A DNA stretch of 64,000 nt from Lunularia cruciata (Eukaryota > Streptophyta > Marchantiopsida > Lunulariales > Lunulariaceae), in assembly GCA_948567375.1 (NCBI GenBank), contig OX419759.1, positions 6,974,744-7,038,743 of the forward strand, given 5' to 3'. The notes under the pieces are model-generated. The model was not told the origin of the DNA, made no database searches, and was given only the letters and a program-made list of their open reading frames with translations. A program made the translations under genes and the position numbers. Below, piece by piece: positions 22,901-34,800 of this stretch (positions are counted from its first letter, which is position 1; each line of letters opens with the position of its first letter).

Positions 22901-25079
22901 TGCAGCTGAGGAGGAGGTTCACTGCAAAATTATCACTATTGTTCTCAGAAAGATTACCTTTTTACATTTGTAAGACTCCTCTTGTCAACGTTGCCATCTA
23001 TTTTCATATCTCAGAGATATGAGTAATGGCAGGCGACAGAACTGGAGAAATCCATGTCACCTGTTTAAAGGTGTCAATCCATATCACCAATAACTTGTTG
23101 TCAAGACTGAACATCTACCATCTAAAATCTCAGTCTCCTAGTAGACACATTCCTTCGTCTCCTTCACAGTGCACGGTTCAATCATCCCAGTCAGTACGTG
23201 AGAAGCCCACCCATCGAGAAAGCAATCCACAGGGAAGTAATGTCTGACGAGAGGCGCACTCTTTGATTTACACTCTACACGTCACAAGCATGCTGCTTCT
23301 AGTCCTTTGGCACTCTCAGATTCAACTCCTGGGGCATGTCATGAAGCTTGGCGTAGGTATATTTCTCCGGTGTCCAATAGGTGACTCGTCGAAGAAGATG
23401 ATGGATATGGCTTCAGGAAGTTGGTCGATCGGGTTGGAGGGACCTTTACTTCGTGAAGGAAGCATCTCAATATATTCCGGCTTCCGCGTACCCGCTGTGA
23501 GGAACAGCAGGTCATAGCAGGGACAATGGCCGACCGCCTTACTGCTTATCACATGGGCATCTGGACCCTGATTGCAGTTTCTGAGACATGGTTGAATAGT
23601 TCTCATATTTACACAGCGGCTCGGTGCTCAGCAGATTAAACTGTGTTTCACGGAGCTGGTGGAGTTCACCTCCTTCTGTGTCGTTCGGGGCCCGAGAGGA
23701 AGGATGCTGTAGACAAAGTTGGTAAAATTTATGATTCCCTCCTTAAAGTCGCGTCAAGTGATAAACAATTCAAGTAAGGCGGTGAATCCACAGTGACGTG
23801 AACTGTTGAACGTGGCCGTAGGAATACTACCGTTAGGGGAGCGCCGATTCGCGGAGTTTTGGAGTCCTGCGAAAATCCACAGCAATGGCCAAAGGTTAAG
23901 AAACTTGGCGGTGATTTTCTTACACTGCGTGGTAAGTCAGATGGAACGATCGTTTCCACCTGGTTGAAAGCTTATGAATCAGTAACTTTGACAAAGACCT
24001 CCATATTAGTCCATCATCAATCTGTGGTCTCAGATATTCAACATGAAGCCAAGCTTCTGGTTGCATCTTCTGATCGAAATTTCCCATCTGCGTAGCTACT
24101 ATGTCAGATCAAAGCTCCAATAAGACGCTTTCTTTAACTGCTGCACATGAAAAATCGCACCGCTACACTATAAGGATGTCCCATTACTGTTACTTGTGAT
24201 CTATACATTACGACGGACAAGTTTCTCTTCAGCTCTCGGTGATACAAATTTGAACCATTTTGAACGAGATAGTATCCTACATAGTTCTGCGGGCCAGCAT
24301 TGCGTCTATCGCTTGGAATGGCAAACTGACGTATATCTTCCATTCGTCTCCCGCATTCCGCACTGGCAGAATGCTGTCTCATTTTGAGATACGTGTCTCA
24401 ACGGAGAGTGGGTTGAAGCGCATATTTCCAACATTCGGAAGAGGGATTCGTCAAAGAAACTCAAGACCGTAGACGAGGAAAACGTGTATTCACTGAACGT
24501 ATACGCATATACAGTATCTGGGCTGGTGGCTTGAGTTATATCCAGCAGCTGATTATCAAGGCAAGGTCCTCAGTAAACTTATGAGTTGAAAGGATTGAAC
24601 GAAACCGCAGAAATCGGGGCAGGGGGGGATCACGGAAACAGACAAGTCCCAAATGGGACCCCGTACGGTGAGAGGTGAGTGGTAAGGAACATGGCGACCG
24701 TCTTAAAGTGAACTGAGCCGGACTTAGATCTCAAAGTGCACAAAAGCAGTACGCCCAAGAATGCGGGAAGATCATTAAAGGCGATGAGATGAGATGAAAA
24801 CGAGGTAAATATAGAACCAAAACTTTGTTCACATCGTGCCTTAGTGAATCGATATGTTACAGTGTTGTAAACGTGATGGCTCTCTAGTGCTGCGAGAAAA
24901 TGAAGTGACCAAGCTCTTGACTATCACAACGTTAGGCCCGGTTCAACCTTCGAACCCTCCTTGCGGGTTAGAACACTATTTCTTTTTGTAGAGGGCTAAG
25001 GAGGTTTTAGAACCCATAGTAGCCCGGGAGTAAAAACTAATGTACATGGGATTAGCAGCTGCAGATACCGGCCTCAAAT
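19923..25079. other. No confident gene
   Basis: About 5 kb of moderate GC with short open frames only. None carries a motif I recognise. One segment near 22.6 kb looks like an exon and is listed separately. The rest may be decayed repeats. Confidence 0.4.
22546..22699 (+). other. Possible exon of an unrecognised gene
   Basis: An open frame of about 50 codons begins MEEVNKKVFTELPSKTRKH. Its composition is protein-like (charged and hydrophobic residues alternate), and it ends at CTCTTCAG followed by GTAATA, a plausible splice donor. An acceptor-like ...TTTTGAATAG lies just upstream (near 22541). I cannot name the family or find convincing partner exons. It could be chance. Confidence 0.2.
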
Positions 25080-25461
25080 TCAATCACATAACAGCTCTTG
25101 AAACTGCTGCTGATAATTACCAAAGCTCGACCCTTCCATCCTTCGCCTTGCGATAGACCAGGCAGAATACTTCCCCATCGCTAACCTTCCTACCACTACT
25201 ACACACATGCTATACACCTGTATCCGGAAACTAATCCGACGCAGCTTTACTACAAAAAGTAGCAAGAACAAGCCGAAGATGGAGTCGTTCGTTCGCAAAA
25301 GTAACACTGTTGAGTATTCTTCTCTTCCTCGTAGTCAGTCAGTGAAGCTGCATCAGTGGTCGTAGGATGGTGCCAAAAATAATCCGCCAAGATCCGTAAG
25401 AATAATGAATTTGGGTGGAGTGCAGATAAAAGTACTCGACAGAAGCAGCGGCATTCCATTT

Positions 25462-25929
25462 TCAGAATGCATAGAAATCCAGCAATTCATCCAACTGGGT
25501 TGTTCTGGCAGCGGGGTTGTTAGTCCCGATGAGCCACAGCAGGTGCTCAAACAGCACTGGATCACAAGCTATGGTTAGCCCCCCTTGGTGATTGAAACCG
25601 AACTCTTCTTCGGATCTCTTCAGCAAGGCTTTAAAGAGCTGGTGGCTGAGATACTTCATGCTGATCACGAACCGCTTCTTCTCATTCCCCACGTACACGG
25701 CCAAGCACCCCTGTGGGATATCCCCCGGCAGAGTGTCCAGCCTCGACATCGACTTGGACCTGATCACCCCCAGCACCCCGAACGTTCTCCTCCCGCTTTT
25801 GCTGGTCTTCAGCTGCTTCGAAACCGCGTACTCGCCATCCGAGAAGCTCTCGGTCGACGACCTCCTGGTCAAGCTTTGCACTCTCCTCAACATCTTGTCC
25901 ACTCCCTTGGGCACCGCAGTTCCTGGCAT
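25462..25929 (-). CDS. SAUR family auxin-responsive protein
   Basis: A single intronless frame of 155 codons. The SAUR core spans about residues 70-134: GCLAVYVG, then KRFVI, KYLSHQLFKALL, RSEEEFGF, GGLTIACDPVLFEHLLWLI. The N-terminal part is basic and Ser-rich, and the tail is short and acidic (LDELLDFYAF). SAUR proteins are small plant proteins, many of which inhibit PP2C.D phosphatases and so favour proton-pump activity and cell expansion. That role is known for the family and not shown here. A TATA-like box sits only about 22-30 nt upstream of the first ATG (25929), so transcription may begin at or after that codon. Met13 (25893, MLRRVQSL) would then be the true start, giving 143 residues. 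Open frames on the opposite strand over this locus are shadows. Upstream DNA carries one TGTCTC hexamer. Confidence 0.92.
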   Translation of the reverse strand: MPGTAVPKGVDKMLRRVQSLTRRSSTESFSDGEYAVSKQLKTSKSGRRTFGVLGVIRSKSMSRLDTLPGDIPQGCLAVYVGNEKKRFVISMKYLSHQLFKALLKRSEEEFGFNHQGGLTIACDPVLFEHLLWLIGTNNPAARTTQLDELLDFYAF

Positions 25930-25950
25930 TCTCGCTGCTGCTGGTGCAAT

Positions 25951-25962
25951 AATATATAAAAC
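25951..25962 (-). promoter_or_regulatory. TATA-like box of the SAUR gene
   Basis: On the minus strand the sequence reads TTTTATATATT, a good plant TATA box. It lies about 22-30 nt before the first ATG of the SAUR frame. This is close enough that the start codon may be the internal ATG at 25893. A different, more distal start site would remove the conflict. Confidence 0.5.
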
Positions 25963-25963
25963 G

Positions 25964-27227
25964 CAGCAGATTTACCAAGTGCTCTATCGAACACTTCGGC
26001 TCCTATGGCAGAAAAGCGAGAAGGACTACCCCTCCCTTACCACCAATGCTATAGCGACTTCAACGATTTCGCTGTCTTTGGGAAGCCGCCCGTAAAGACT
26101 CCAACTACAGATTTCGCTCCTCTACTGCTCATCACCCAAGAAATACTACTACGACCCACACAACTCTGGACGCAAGATCAACTGGTAGCAACCGACCGAT
26201 GGAGTAAGAGACGACTGATAGTAAAATCCGCAGCACTCTCCTCAGCCTTCGCCAACCGAAGAGCTCAACCAAACAAAGAAGAAAGAAAGACCTCTCCTCA
26301 AAGAACCCCCGCTAACCTCTCACCTCTCTCTCCACCTCCTCTCTTGCGAGAGAAGAGAAGATGCAGAAGAGAATGGATGGCAAGATCTGTGCGAGGAGGA
26401 AGCGAAAGCTTATGAAGGAGAGGGTCACAAGGGCACAAGAAGTGCGAAGAGACAAAGAATCCGAGCAAAGGAGTGGAGCCGATCGATTGATGGCGAGAGG
26501 AGGAGGAGAGATGTGAAGCGGAGAGAAGAAGTAGTGCGAAGTACACGACAAGTGGGCGCCGAGCTTCAAACGTGCTGGTAGATTTCTTGAGTTCGGTAGT
26601 AATAGATATGTGTGTCGCGGGGAATGGGAAACCCGGACTGGATAGGACCGGACGAGTGTGAGATGGAACAGATCGATGACATCTGCAGCGAGCAGTCCAC
26701 CCTTATAAAGAGACTTGGAGTCAGACCATGAGTTGGACTTTACTTGACCCGGGTTAAACTCCCTAGGGTATCAACGACAGGGCCCCACTTCTGAACTGTC
26801 CCTCCCTGACTGACTTCTGACGGCTGACGAGCACTCCGTGACTGGACCCTGCCCGGCGCTGCGACTCACAGGCTTTGGCCCAAGACGTTATCCATCGCGG
26901 CATCAGATTCCTAAGTATTGTTCTAGGTGGGGCCCACAGGTGAGAGAGAGAGAAAGAGGAGGGACCTGTATGTGCGTTATGGGAACTATGCACGTACGTA
27001 TGTAAGTGGATTTAATTAAGACTTCCTAAGTAACCATGTTTGAATTAGGATAGTCTAACTCTCACTAAATGTAACTTCACCGTAGCTATATTAGCTACCG
27101 GATTCCGTGGATACGCTTCAGCTACTTTTACTCTATCACGGTGAGTCTATTCTTTTGCTTTCGATCCCATCAGCTTTTTCCCTCATCTCCATCTGTCTAA
27201 CCTGCGTTCTGGCTTGGCGGCTCTTGT
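25964..27227. other. Upstream region of the SAUR gene
   Basis: The part nearest the gene is relatively GC-rich, with a C/T-rich stretch around 26310-26350 on the plus strand. Open frames here on both strands are low-complexity and show no domain. I read it as promoter and intergenic DNA. Confidence 0.4.
26449..26454 (-). promoter_or_regulatory. TGTCTC auxin-response hexamer
   Basis: GAGACA on the plus strand is TGTCTC read in the direction of the SAUR gene, about 520 bp upstream of its first ATG. TGTCTC is the classical ARF binding hexamer. One copy of a 6-mer has a sizeable chance background, so it is only suggestive. Confidence 0.35.
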
Positions 27228-27249
27228 TAAAGTGCGATACCCGTTAAAA

Positions 27250-27430
27250 GAAGAAAAAAGGCGACCGCGTAGGAAAAATGAAAGATAGGAAGACCCCATC
27301 AAGCCGTACAAGGGAGAGACAAAAAAGTAACATGGAGCTAAGCCCCAATAGAGTCTGTATGAGAAATCTGCCCTACCGCACCTAAGATATCCGAGCTATG
27401 CAAGTCGTACGGTCTACACACAACTGGAGC
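27250..27430 (-). mobile_element. 5'-truncated RLE LINE fragment, 181 bp
   Basis: This is the last 180 bp or so of the family, from the C-terminal codons (PYDLH region) through the 3' UTR, ending GGCGACCGCGTAGG on the plus strand. It is flanked by a perfect 22-bp target-site duplication at 27228-27249 and 27431-27452 (core AGTGCGATACCCGTT). The tail next to the terminus is a T-run with a little C on the minus strand. The perfect TSD suggests a fairly recent insertion. Confidence 0.93.
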
Positions 27431-27452
27431 TAAAGTGCGATACCCGTTAAAA

Positions 27453-30334
27453 TATGTCAAGGATCGATACTAAAATAATACTTTGATAAAAAGTTATATC
27501 TAGTGTGGACAAACGTATTATTCGCCATAGTACAGACCCGAACTCTTTTACCTACAAAATGCTCCAAATCCTTTCCAAATGAGTAAGTTAACATTAATAT
27601 TAACTCCTTTATTTGGAAAATTATTGCCTAACTGGATAGTATAAGTCCAACACCTATATTTAGGTGTCTGGAATTTACCTTTAAAACATATGATGTCTAA
27701 ATTTATCTTGTCGAAATAGAATCCATTCATCGATCTATCGAGCTAGGATATTAAAATAATATCTTGACAATATCTTCTAAAAAATGCTAAATAAATCACT
27801 TTTGATACAAAACTTGGTTTAGTTGCAACATATTACAAAGTAATAACAAGAAAAATAATCAATTTTATCCAAATAGTTTTTGCGTATAGCATATGTCACT
27901 TCTTTTTACTTCTTTTTTAAGTGGCAAAACTTTGCTTAACCGGATTGTTCAAATCTAACACCCACATGTATCAAAGAATGCCATTTCTAAATTTATCATT
28001 GATTAAGTAATACATTCTACTGAAATTGGATTAGTTCCTAACCTTTTATGAATAAATACTATTATCTCATGGAGGTGTTAAAACCTTACATTCTTAGACA
28101 GAACTGGCTCTATTACTCTTTGTTTTCTGATTTTTCCCACGAAAACCCTCTAGAGATGAGGTGAATGAAGATATGTTGTGATTTTATGCTGTTATTTACA
28201 ACAATATTCTTACCATTGTCCTTTATTATTATTCTAAAGATATCTGTAATGGACTTATAAAATCTTCAGGCTCTCTTGGACGACTGTGATTTACGGAGGT
28301 GGGTGCATAAAAGCTTGCTTATATGTCATTTTAAAAATCTTATTTTAAGTATTTTATAAACCCTAATTTTGCTCTTCATAGATGAGAGATTCAGGAAAGC
28401 AAACCATATTTCTATTCATAAAAAAGTTTTGAATTATTTCAAACGATTGATCTTAACAACATTTGAGATTTTGAACTCATATATATATGTAAAATTCGAA
28501 TTTGGATGAACCTTTATAAAGGTCATATATTCTGAATATGTATAATTGAATATTCCAAACCTTTCAAGAAATAATTAATTCCAATTCTAAATGAATCAGA
28601 AAAATATTTATATAAGAAGATATGTATGTTGAATATAATATAGATCGAACCTTTATTGAGCTTATTTCTGTTTCAAAATACACTAGACTTTTCTCAAACT
28701 GATACATGATACCTAAATTTAACTGTATAATTACAAAGAAATAACTAACTAGCTATAAAAAGTTGATAACATATCTATGTTTATTCTCTCCTTAATTATT
28801 AGAAAAATTATTTTAAGAAAATAAAATAAAATAAAACTGATGTAGATATCTTGAATCGTTCAGAAAGAATAACTTTATTCTCACAAATATTCAACCATAA
28901 TTAATTATTTATTTATAAATACCTATTTGGTTGTATTTCCATATTTTGATAATAAACTATTTCAATAGATAGTAAATCTTGAACTTTCCTTTGAATGACT
29001 ATAATTTGATTATTTTGACCAATATCTATGATATTTCTTTAATTTTTCTTTCCAATTATATATTTGTAATCAATATTTAGATGTCTAAATCATATAGACT
29101 AAGTATTAAGGTGTAATGTATATGTGAGTTTTACATGATATACCTAGAGGAATATATAGATATATGTACATATCACTTCTAATCTCTTCATCCTCATCAT
29201 CACTTTAGAAATAAATAAAAAATTAGATATAATTCCAGATAACTAAAAAACTACATTTTATACTGAAAACTATAGTGTTACAAAAATATACATAAAATAC
29301 ACAAAAATTATTGATTGTTGACTATATCACACTTGACAAAATAAGTCCTCTAAAGAAATCGTTGGAAATAAATTTAATCTGCAAGGTTAATCTAAATAGA
29401 TAAAAAAAAATCTAAACAACATATACACTTATTTAATATATATTTTAGAGCAATAAAAATACCAATAAGATTTTTTCTATATTATAATTAACGCATAAAA
29501 TAGATAATAACTTTAGTGATTTAAGAGGATTTTGAATCTACATACATAAGAATTTCATAGTAAAAGAAAATACAAAACCCATCTAATATCATCTTTTTTC
29601 TTACTTACATGCATTTTTATGTTCATAATTGTTATGTCATACACTATTTTCATGTATTATGATTGTACATCACAGACTAATTTCAATTACATTAGTTTCC
29701 TTTTAATATATCACCAAAGTATAATCATATATTGATTAAATTTAAATTAACATCTATTGAATTTTCCTCCATTATAAAAATACAATATACATACACTAGA
29801 TACAGTAAGTTGCTACAATAGACTTTTAAACTTAAAAAACTAATGATATGGAAGATTTTGAATGCTTTATGAGTAGATTAGAATAAGAACCAAAAGATAT
29901 TTTAATTTCTCAATATATACTTCACAAAATAGTTTTTACCTATTTCAAAAGATATACAATTTTAATACCAGTAAATTATATAATTAGTTTGATATTTTTT
30001 CTTATCATTCTTATTGTATATAGAAAGAAACATAGATTAATACATGGATATTAAGTTAACTTCCTTTGTAATCCTTCAATTAACTTCAATTTTATAATAT
30101 AATGCTAAACAGGTATTTTAGAATGAAATAAGTTTCGACTGATCAATTTGATCTTTTTAAATATATTAGGCCAAAAGACATATCAAGATACTAAGGATCA
30201 TGTTAAAGGAGCTTCTCTAAGTTTATTTACAATTCTGGTAAACATTGATATATTTTAGTGATTTTTTTTCATAACATTTTCCTAAGCTTTGAGTGCGCAG
30301 GTTCTAACTTCTGGTAGACGAAAGCCACCTAAAA
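27453..30334. other. AT-rich desert
   Basis: About 2.9 kb of very AT-rich sequence, with closed frames and runs of A and T. No gene, RNA or repeat family was recognised. It may be old repeat DNA altered by C-to-T decay, but no element ends can be seen. Confidence 0.5.
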
Positions 30335-30336
30335 TA

Positions 30337-30690
30337 CATTTGTTGACATATTTGTCAAGGAATGTATGAAAGTTATCATGTTAGACAAAAGAGGTACCAC
30401 TCTCGTACTTTGTAGTATATTTTAGTAGCGTGTGTGTCTGTCCGTTGCTGTACAAAGAACATAGACTAATACAATCCATTGGAGACAATCATATTCAATG
30501 ATGTTTCCTCAAATGCTCAATAAATAGTTAGGTACATTTGGATATATTAGAATATGTTAAATACAACAGGGTAGATTTTTGATATTGATATTATTGAGAC
30601 ATAGCCCCATTTTACCTCGTTTTGTCTCTTCCTTGCACTCATTTGGGCGGCTTGATGGGGACTTCCCATCGTGTTTGTTAAGCGGTCGCC
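30337..30690 (+). mobile_element. 5'-truncated RLE LINE fragment, about 350 bp
   Basis: It starts at ...CATTTGTTGACATATTTGTC, matching the C-terminal codons GMDTAFDTFV of the family, and runs through TTATCATGTTAGAC, GGTACCACTCTCG and the 3' UTR to AGCGGTCGCC. It is clearly more diverged than copies A and B and carries internal deletions. Short identical CCTAAAA at 30328-30334 and near 30702-30708 may be the remains of a TSD, but 7 bp is weak. Confidence 0.8.
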
Positions 30691-31079
30691 TCTTCAGAGA
30701 TCCTAAAACTGATCACTTTGTATCTCACTATCCTTACCAGTTCTATAATGTATTATTTCTGAATGACCCATAAGTCAATGTCTGTGAAGATATGCTTATA
30801 TCTTTGACAAAGATACTATTATTTTTCCACAAATTGAGTCTCTTCTAAAGCTTTGCCAAAAAGCAGAGTCCAGAATTACGACTCTTAAATTAGTATGAAG
30901 AAAAGGTATCATATTCTTCGGTTACGAATATCCTTTCTAGTTTTGTATATGACTCACCAGTATGGGATGTAGGACTAGACACATCTCTAGTTACGAAATG
31001 AGGAATTATTTGCAGAAACAACGGAAGAAATCTCAAGATCGACATTGACGCTAGACGTGAACGAACAATTTAAGAGCTG

Positions 31080-31830
31080 AGGGAATTATCTTGCGCAACG
31101 TCCCCTCTATTGACGTTCTTGATCGTAACCGAATATTCAATCAACCGAACTACGGTAAGGTTTGAGCCCAACCACCGCCAAGACTAGACGCGTGTCGTAA
31201 TGCTGTTTATCGGCCACAATCAGGACGAGAGATATGGATCTGTCAGGCCTCGAGGCAAGGAAATGATGGCTTGATAATACGGAGCGGGACAGAGCAGCGC
31301 AGGGCAGGCGACGGAAAGACCTGCATGGGCAGGAATTCGCTGAGAGCCATCTGCGACGTGACGTGGCGACGGGATCTGACATGTCCGCCGCTTTCTGTTA
31401 GGGTAACTGGCACGGTTAGGGGACGAGGAAGCCAGGCAGGTAACGCGTCCGTATACGGATCGTATGCTCCGGAAGAAGAGAGGGCAAGCAGTACCTTTCC
31501 GTCTGTCCGGTTGGTACGGTTCCGTCCACCTACCAGTACTCTCCCGTAGCACTGACATTACCGGCACGAATCGCATGTGATTTCTGACCCATCCATTCCT
31601 TGCCTCTCCTTTCCGTCTCTCGTCCGCCGCCGTTGCTTCCTTTCCCCCTTCTGTTCGATTCGCCCAACCTGCCCGGCTCAGGGCAGACAGACCAGGGCAG
31701 ATTATGGCAACCCGTTTCCTCTCGAGTAATACCCTGGCAAACTCCGGCATCTCGGGGACAGTCAAGGACACCTTTGACGTGGTTGACTTTCTCACCCCGT
31801 TCTAACCCGTAATTAACTCTCGACTTCCTG
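31080..31830. other. CpG- and GC-rich block without a recognised gene
   Basis: This block of about 750 bp stands out from its AT-rich neighbours by high GC and many CpG dinucleotides. Overlapping open frames occur on both strands (the longest about 190 codons, minus strand, 31220-31795), but the peptides are low-complexity, rich in Arg, Ser and Pro, with no domain, as expected from GC-rich DNA with few stops. It could be an unmethylated promoter, a 5' exon or a young insertion. Confidence 0.35.
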
Positions 31831-34800
31831 CAGTACATTTCCCGTGGTCTCTTTCTTCCTCGTGAGAACAAAAGAATAAATTTGTTCATGTTCATTGAAT
31901 TTCTTTTCCTCCCACACATTGACAAGGCTATCATGATTGTAAAATCTTGGAACTTGTGTCAGCCATGTTATTGAGTAGAAAAGCTTGATATGGACGACAT
32001 TATGAATCTCACGCCAAGTTCTAGTCATTTCATGGTTTTGTCGTAGAGAACTGGCAAGGCAAAAGTATTGGTGCTCGATTCGTGGAGAACATATAATCTC
32101 GTCGACAACAACCTCTCTATTGACCCTCATTCCCTTCTTCTAATCTTGTCTTTTTCTCCTCACGCATCGGATGACCATCGTGATTAGAGAATTTTGGAAC
32201 TGTATTCCTCCCAAAACCTTGACCTAAATGAATCTTGTGCCATGTGATTGGAGAATTTGGCAAGTATCTTCGCTCCAAAATCTTGACCAAAATGATTCTT
32301 GTGCCATGTTCTACTCCACGGTATTAGGTCAAAGCAATGCCATTTGGATTAAATTTATTCGTTGGTTTTATACTTTGATGTACGTCACACATCCCATTTG
32401 CATCATGATTCTAAAATCAGTTCAGTGTTGATCTTGAAAGTTGTGTCAGCACCGATATTTACTGAATCCTCTGATGTATCATAAGCAATATTAACTCCAA
32501 ACTCACTCCATGTTCTTGTTCATGGTTGATGGCATTCTGCACTCCAATCATCGTTCTAGGTCATGCATTGTGGCAAGACAATGATTATGGTAACAAAGCC
32601 CTAAACTAGACTTTTGAGCTTTCGCAAGAAAAGCTACAAGGCAAACAAAACTTAGTAAGTAATTCAGACTTTGGGTCGCGAGAGTAACAATTTCTTAGAA
32701 AAGCAAGTCAACATGATTCTGGTTCATACCATGGCATCAAATGTAAGTGAAGAAAATCTAGCTGAGAATCTATGAGTAAGCCTAGAGTAACTACTTTAGC
32801 AGTTGTGTTAATCTTTCATGAAACTATATGTTTGTGGTTTTCAGCCATCAGAAGAGCTAAAACTCGTGCAATAAATCCTCCTCCAGGATACTACTACTGT
32901 ACATGCATCTTCTTCTTTTACTATATTCACCACCCTAGGGCCAACGGAATCTTAAACAAAATGATTCTTAATCCCAAGTAAGAATCATTCTTTTCAGAAC
33001 CCAAGAGAGGCCAGGCCATGGCAGGCAGGGCAGATGATGGGAACATTTAATGGTGAACAATTATGCCAAGCTTCAGATATTCAATGCAGTTATTTAGGAG
33101 ACAAGATATTCAGCGGCAGTAATAGTGGCTTGAGAGGAGGAGGAGATTTTCTGGTTATAGGAGTTAAGAAGTATGCCTCGTCCTCGTTATGAGTTACAAA
33201 GTGGGAACATCTCCAGCATAATTGTGAAGGGTTTAGGTTTTTGTCCACACTGTTGGTGTGGAGGAGGAGCCACACTTTGAAGTGTTTGTCAGGTTGAAAT
33301 GATGAACAAACATCTTGAAGGATGTGACGCCTACGAGTTACTACTGTGGGTAGTTGGTGCAATTGATTACATAGCTAGATCGCAAACCTAGGGTCTCCTG
33401 GGTGAGATGATAAAACTTGAGGAATATTTGTGGAAGAGTTATTTCTCTCAATGAGAGGGAAACTTGTTGCTGGTACGGTTTTCTTTCGATCAATCCACAT
33501 TAGGTGTACAATATAAACTCAATATTATGCTCAGTATCTCTGTAATTTCCAAGAGGGAACTTTTCGTAATCAAGAACTTACCCTGACTCCATCTAGCTTC
33601 TCAACTAAAATGGCAGTGGGGATGAAAATAACACTAGAATACACCCATCATGCAGCAAAACCCTTCAGTAGAACTATATTAGAACTAAATATAATTCTAT
33701 TGACTAAAAATTTATAAACATTTGCAATTTTATTTCTCTCTCTTTTAATATTCATTCTTATCACCTAACTTAAAAATCATTTTCTATTTTGAAAACTATC
33801 AACCATAGCTAGTTTACCCATTTGAATCCTAAGTGACTTGATTATTTACCCCTAGTAAATTTCAAGGAATTATTTTATCAAGTATATACCTTTAATCCTG
33901 TGTCCAGAGACATATATCATGGACTAAAATTTTATTTTTCTTTATATATAAAAAATATAAATATTAAAAAATGTACTTGTCTATACTACATATAAAGTAC
34001 CCTCCTAAAAATAGACATATTAAAAAAAAATGGAGCCGGCTATATTCTGGGGATGATTCCGTAACAAAAGTAAAGGTTTGGTGTTAATAGCTAAATATAT
34101 AGAAACTGGTTATGAAATTCAGTTCTTGGAGTGCAGCGAATTGGCCACCCTAAATAATGCATATTTATAGAACCTGATGGATATAGTTCAAAATTTATAG
34201 ACTAGCCATACAGTTATGAAGAATCAAATACAAATTTGTTTTGTCTTAGCTACCTCAAAGTGTACATCCTAATACTCGGGAATTTCTTTTCGCTTTTTGT
34301 CAAGAGTGAATTGAGTGAGTCCTTCTTTAAAGTGTGATAGTGGAGTACTCCGTCTTTTACATTTAAATCCTTTGAAAGGATAAGAAGGTCGAAGTACTAT
34401 ACACACGAGTGATTTGTCCATTGCTCTTTCTCTCTCTTAAAACTTTTATACTAGACAATACCTGCGTGCCTCCTTTGTTGTTTGCAAAAGCCCCTACACA
34501 AGCCATCTAGATGCTGCTCTTTACACAACCCAACAACAACACCAGTGGTGTTAGCGCTACTCGTCAAGGATGCTCGAAAGGCCACTTCATGACGAAGTTC
34601 TTACCGTGAGAACGACGACTCTGTCAGAAAGTTTTTATCTGATACGAATATGAATCTTCTTTGTCACTTGGGGTGTAGAGTTGAGAACACCATTACTCTG
34701 CTATTGTGAGAAAGGATGTACATAATTCGAGAGAAGAGAGAGAATACGCCCATTTTGAACCTCTGTGTTCGGATAAGTGCAGCAGCACCTGGTCTAGCTT

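Noticed and set aside
24685-24705. GGCGACCG resembling the LINE terminus
   Set aside because: No further match to the 3' UTR and no flanking duplication; probably chance.
25585-26095. Long open frames on the plus strand across the SAUR locus
   Set aside because: They are shadows of the minus-strand SAUR frame and its GC-rich upstream DNA, with no domain of their own.
31220-31795. 191-codon open frame on the minus strand
   Set aside because: It lies in a GC-rich block where stops are rare, overlaps frames on the other strand, and the peptide shows no domain.
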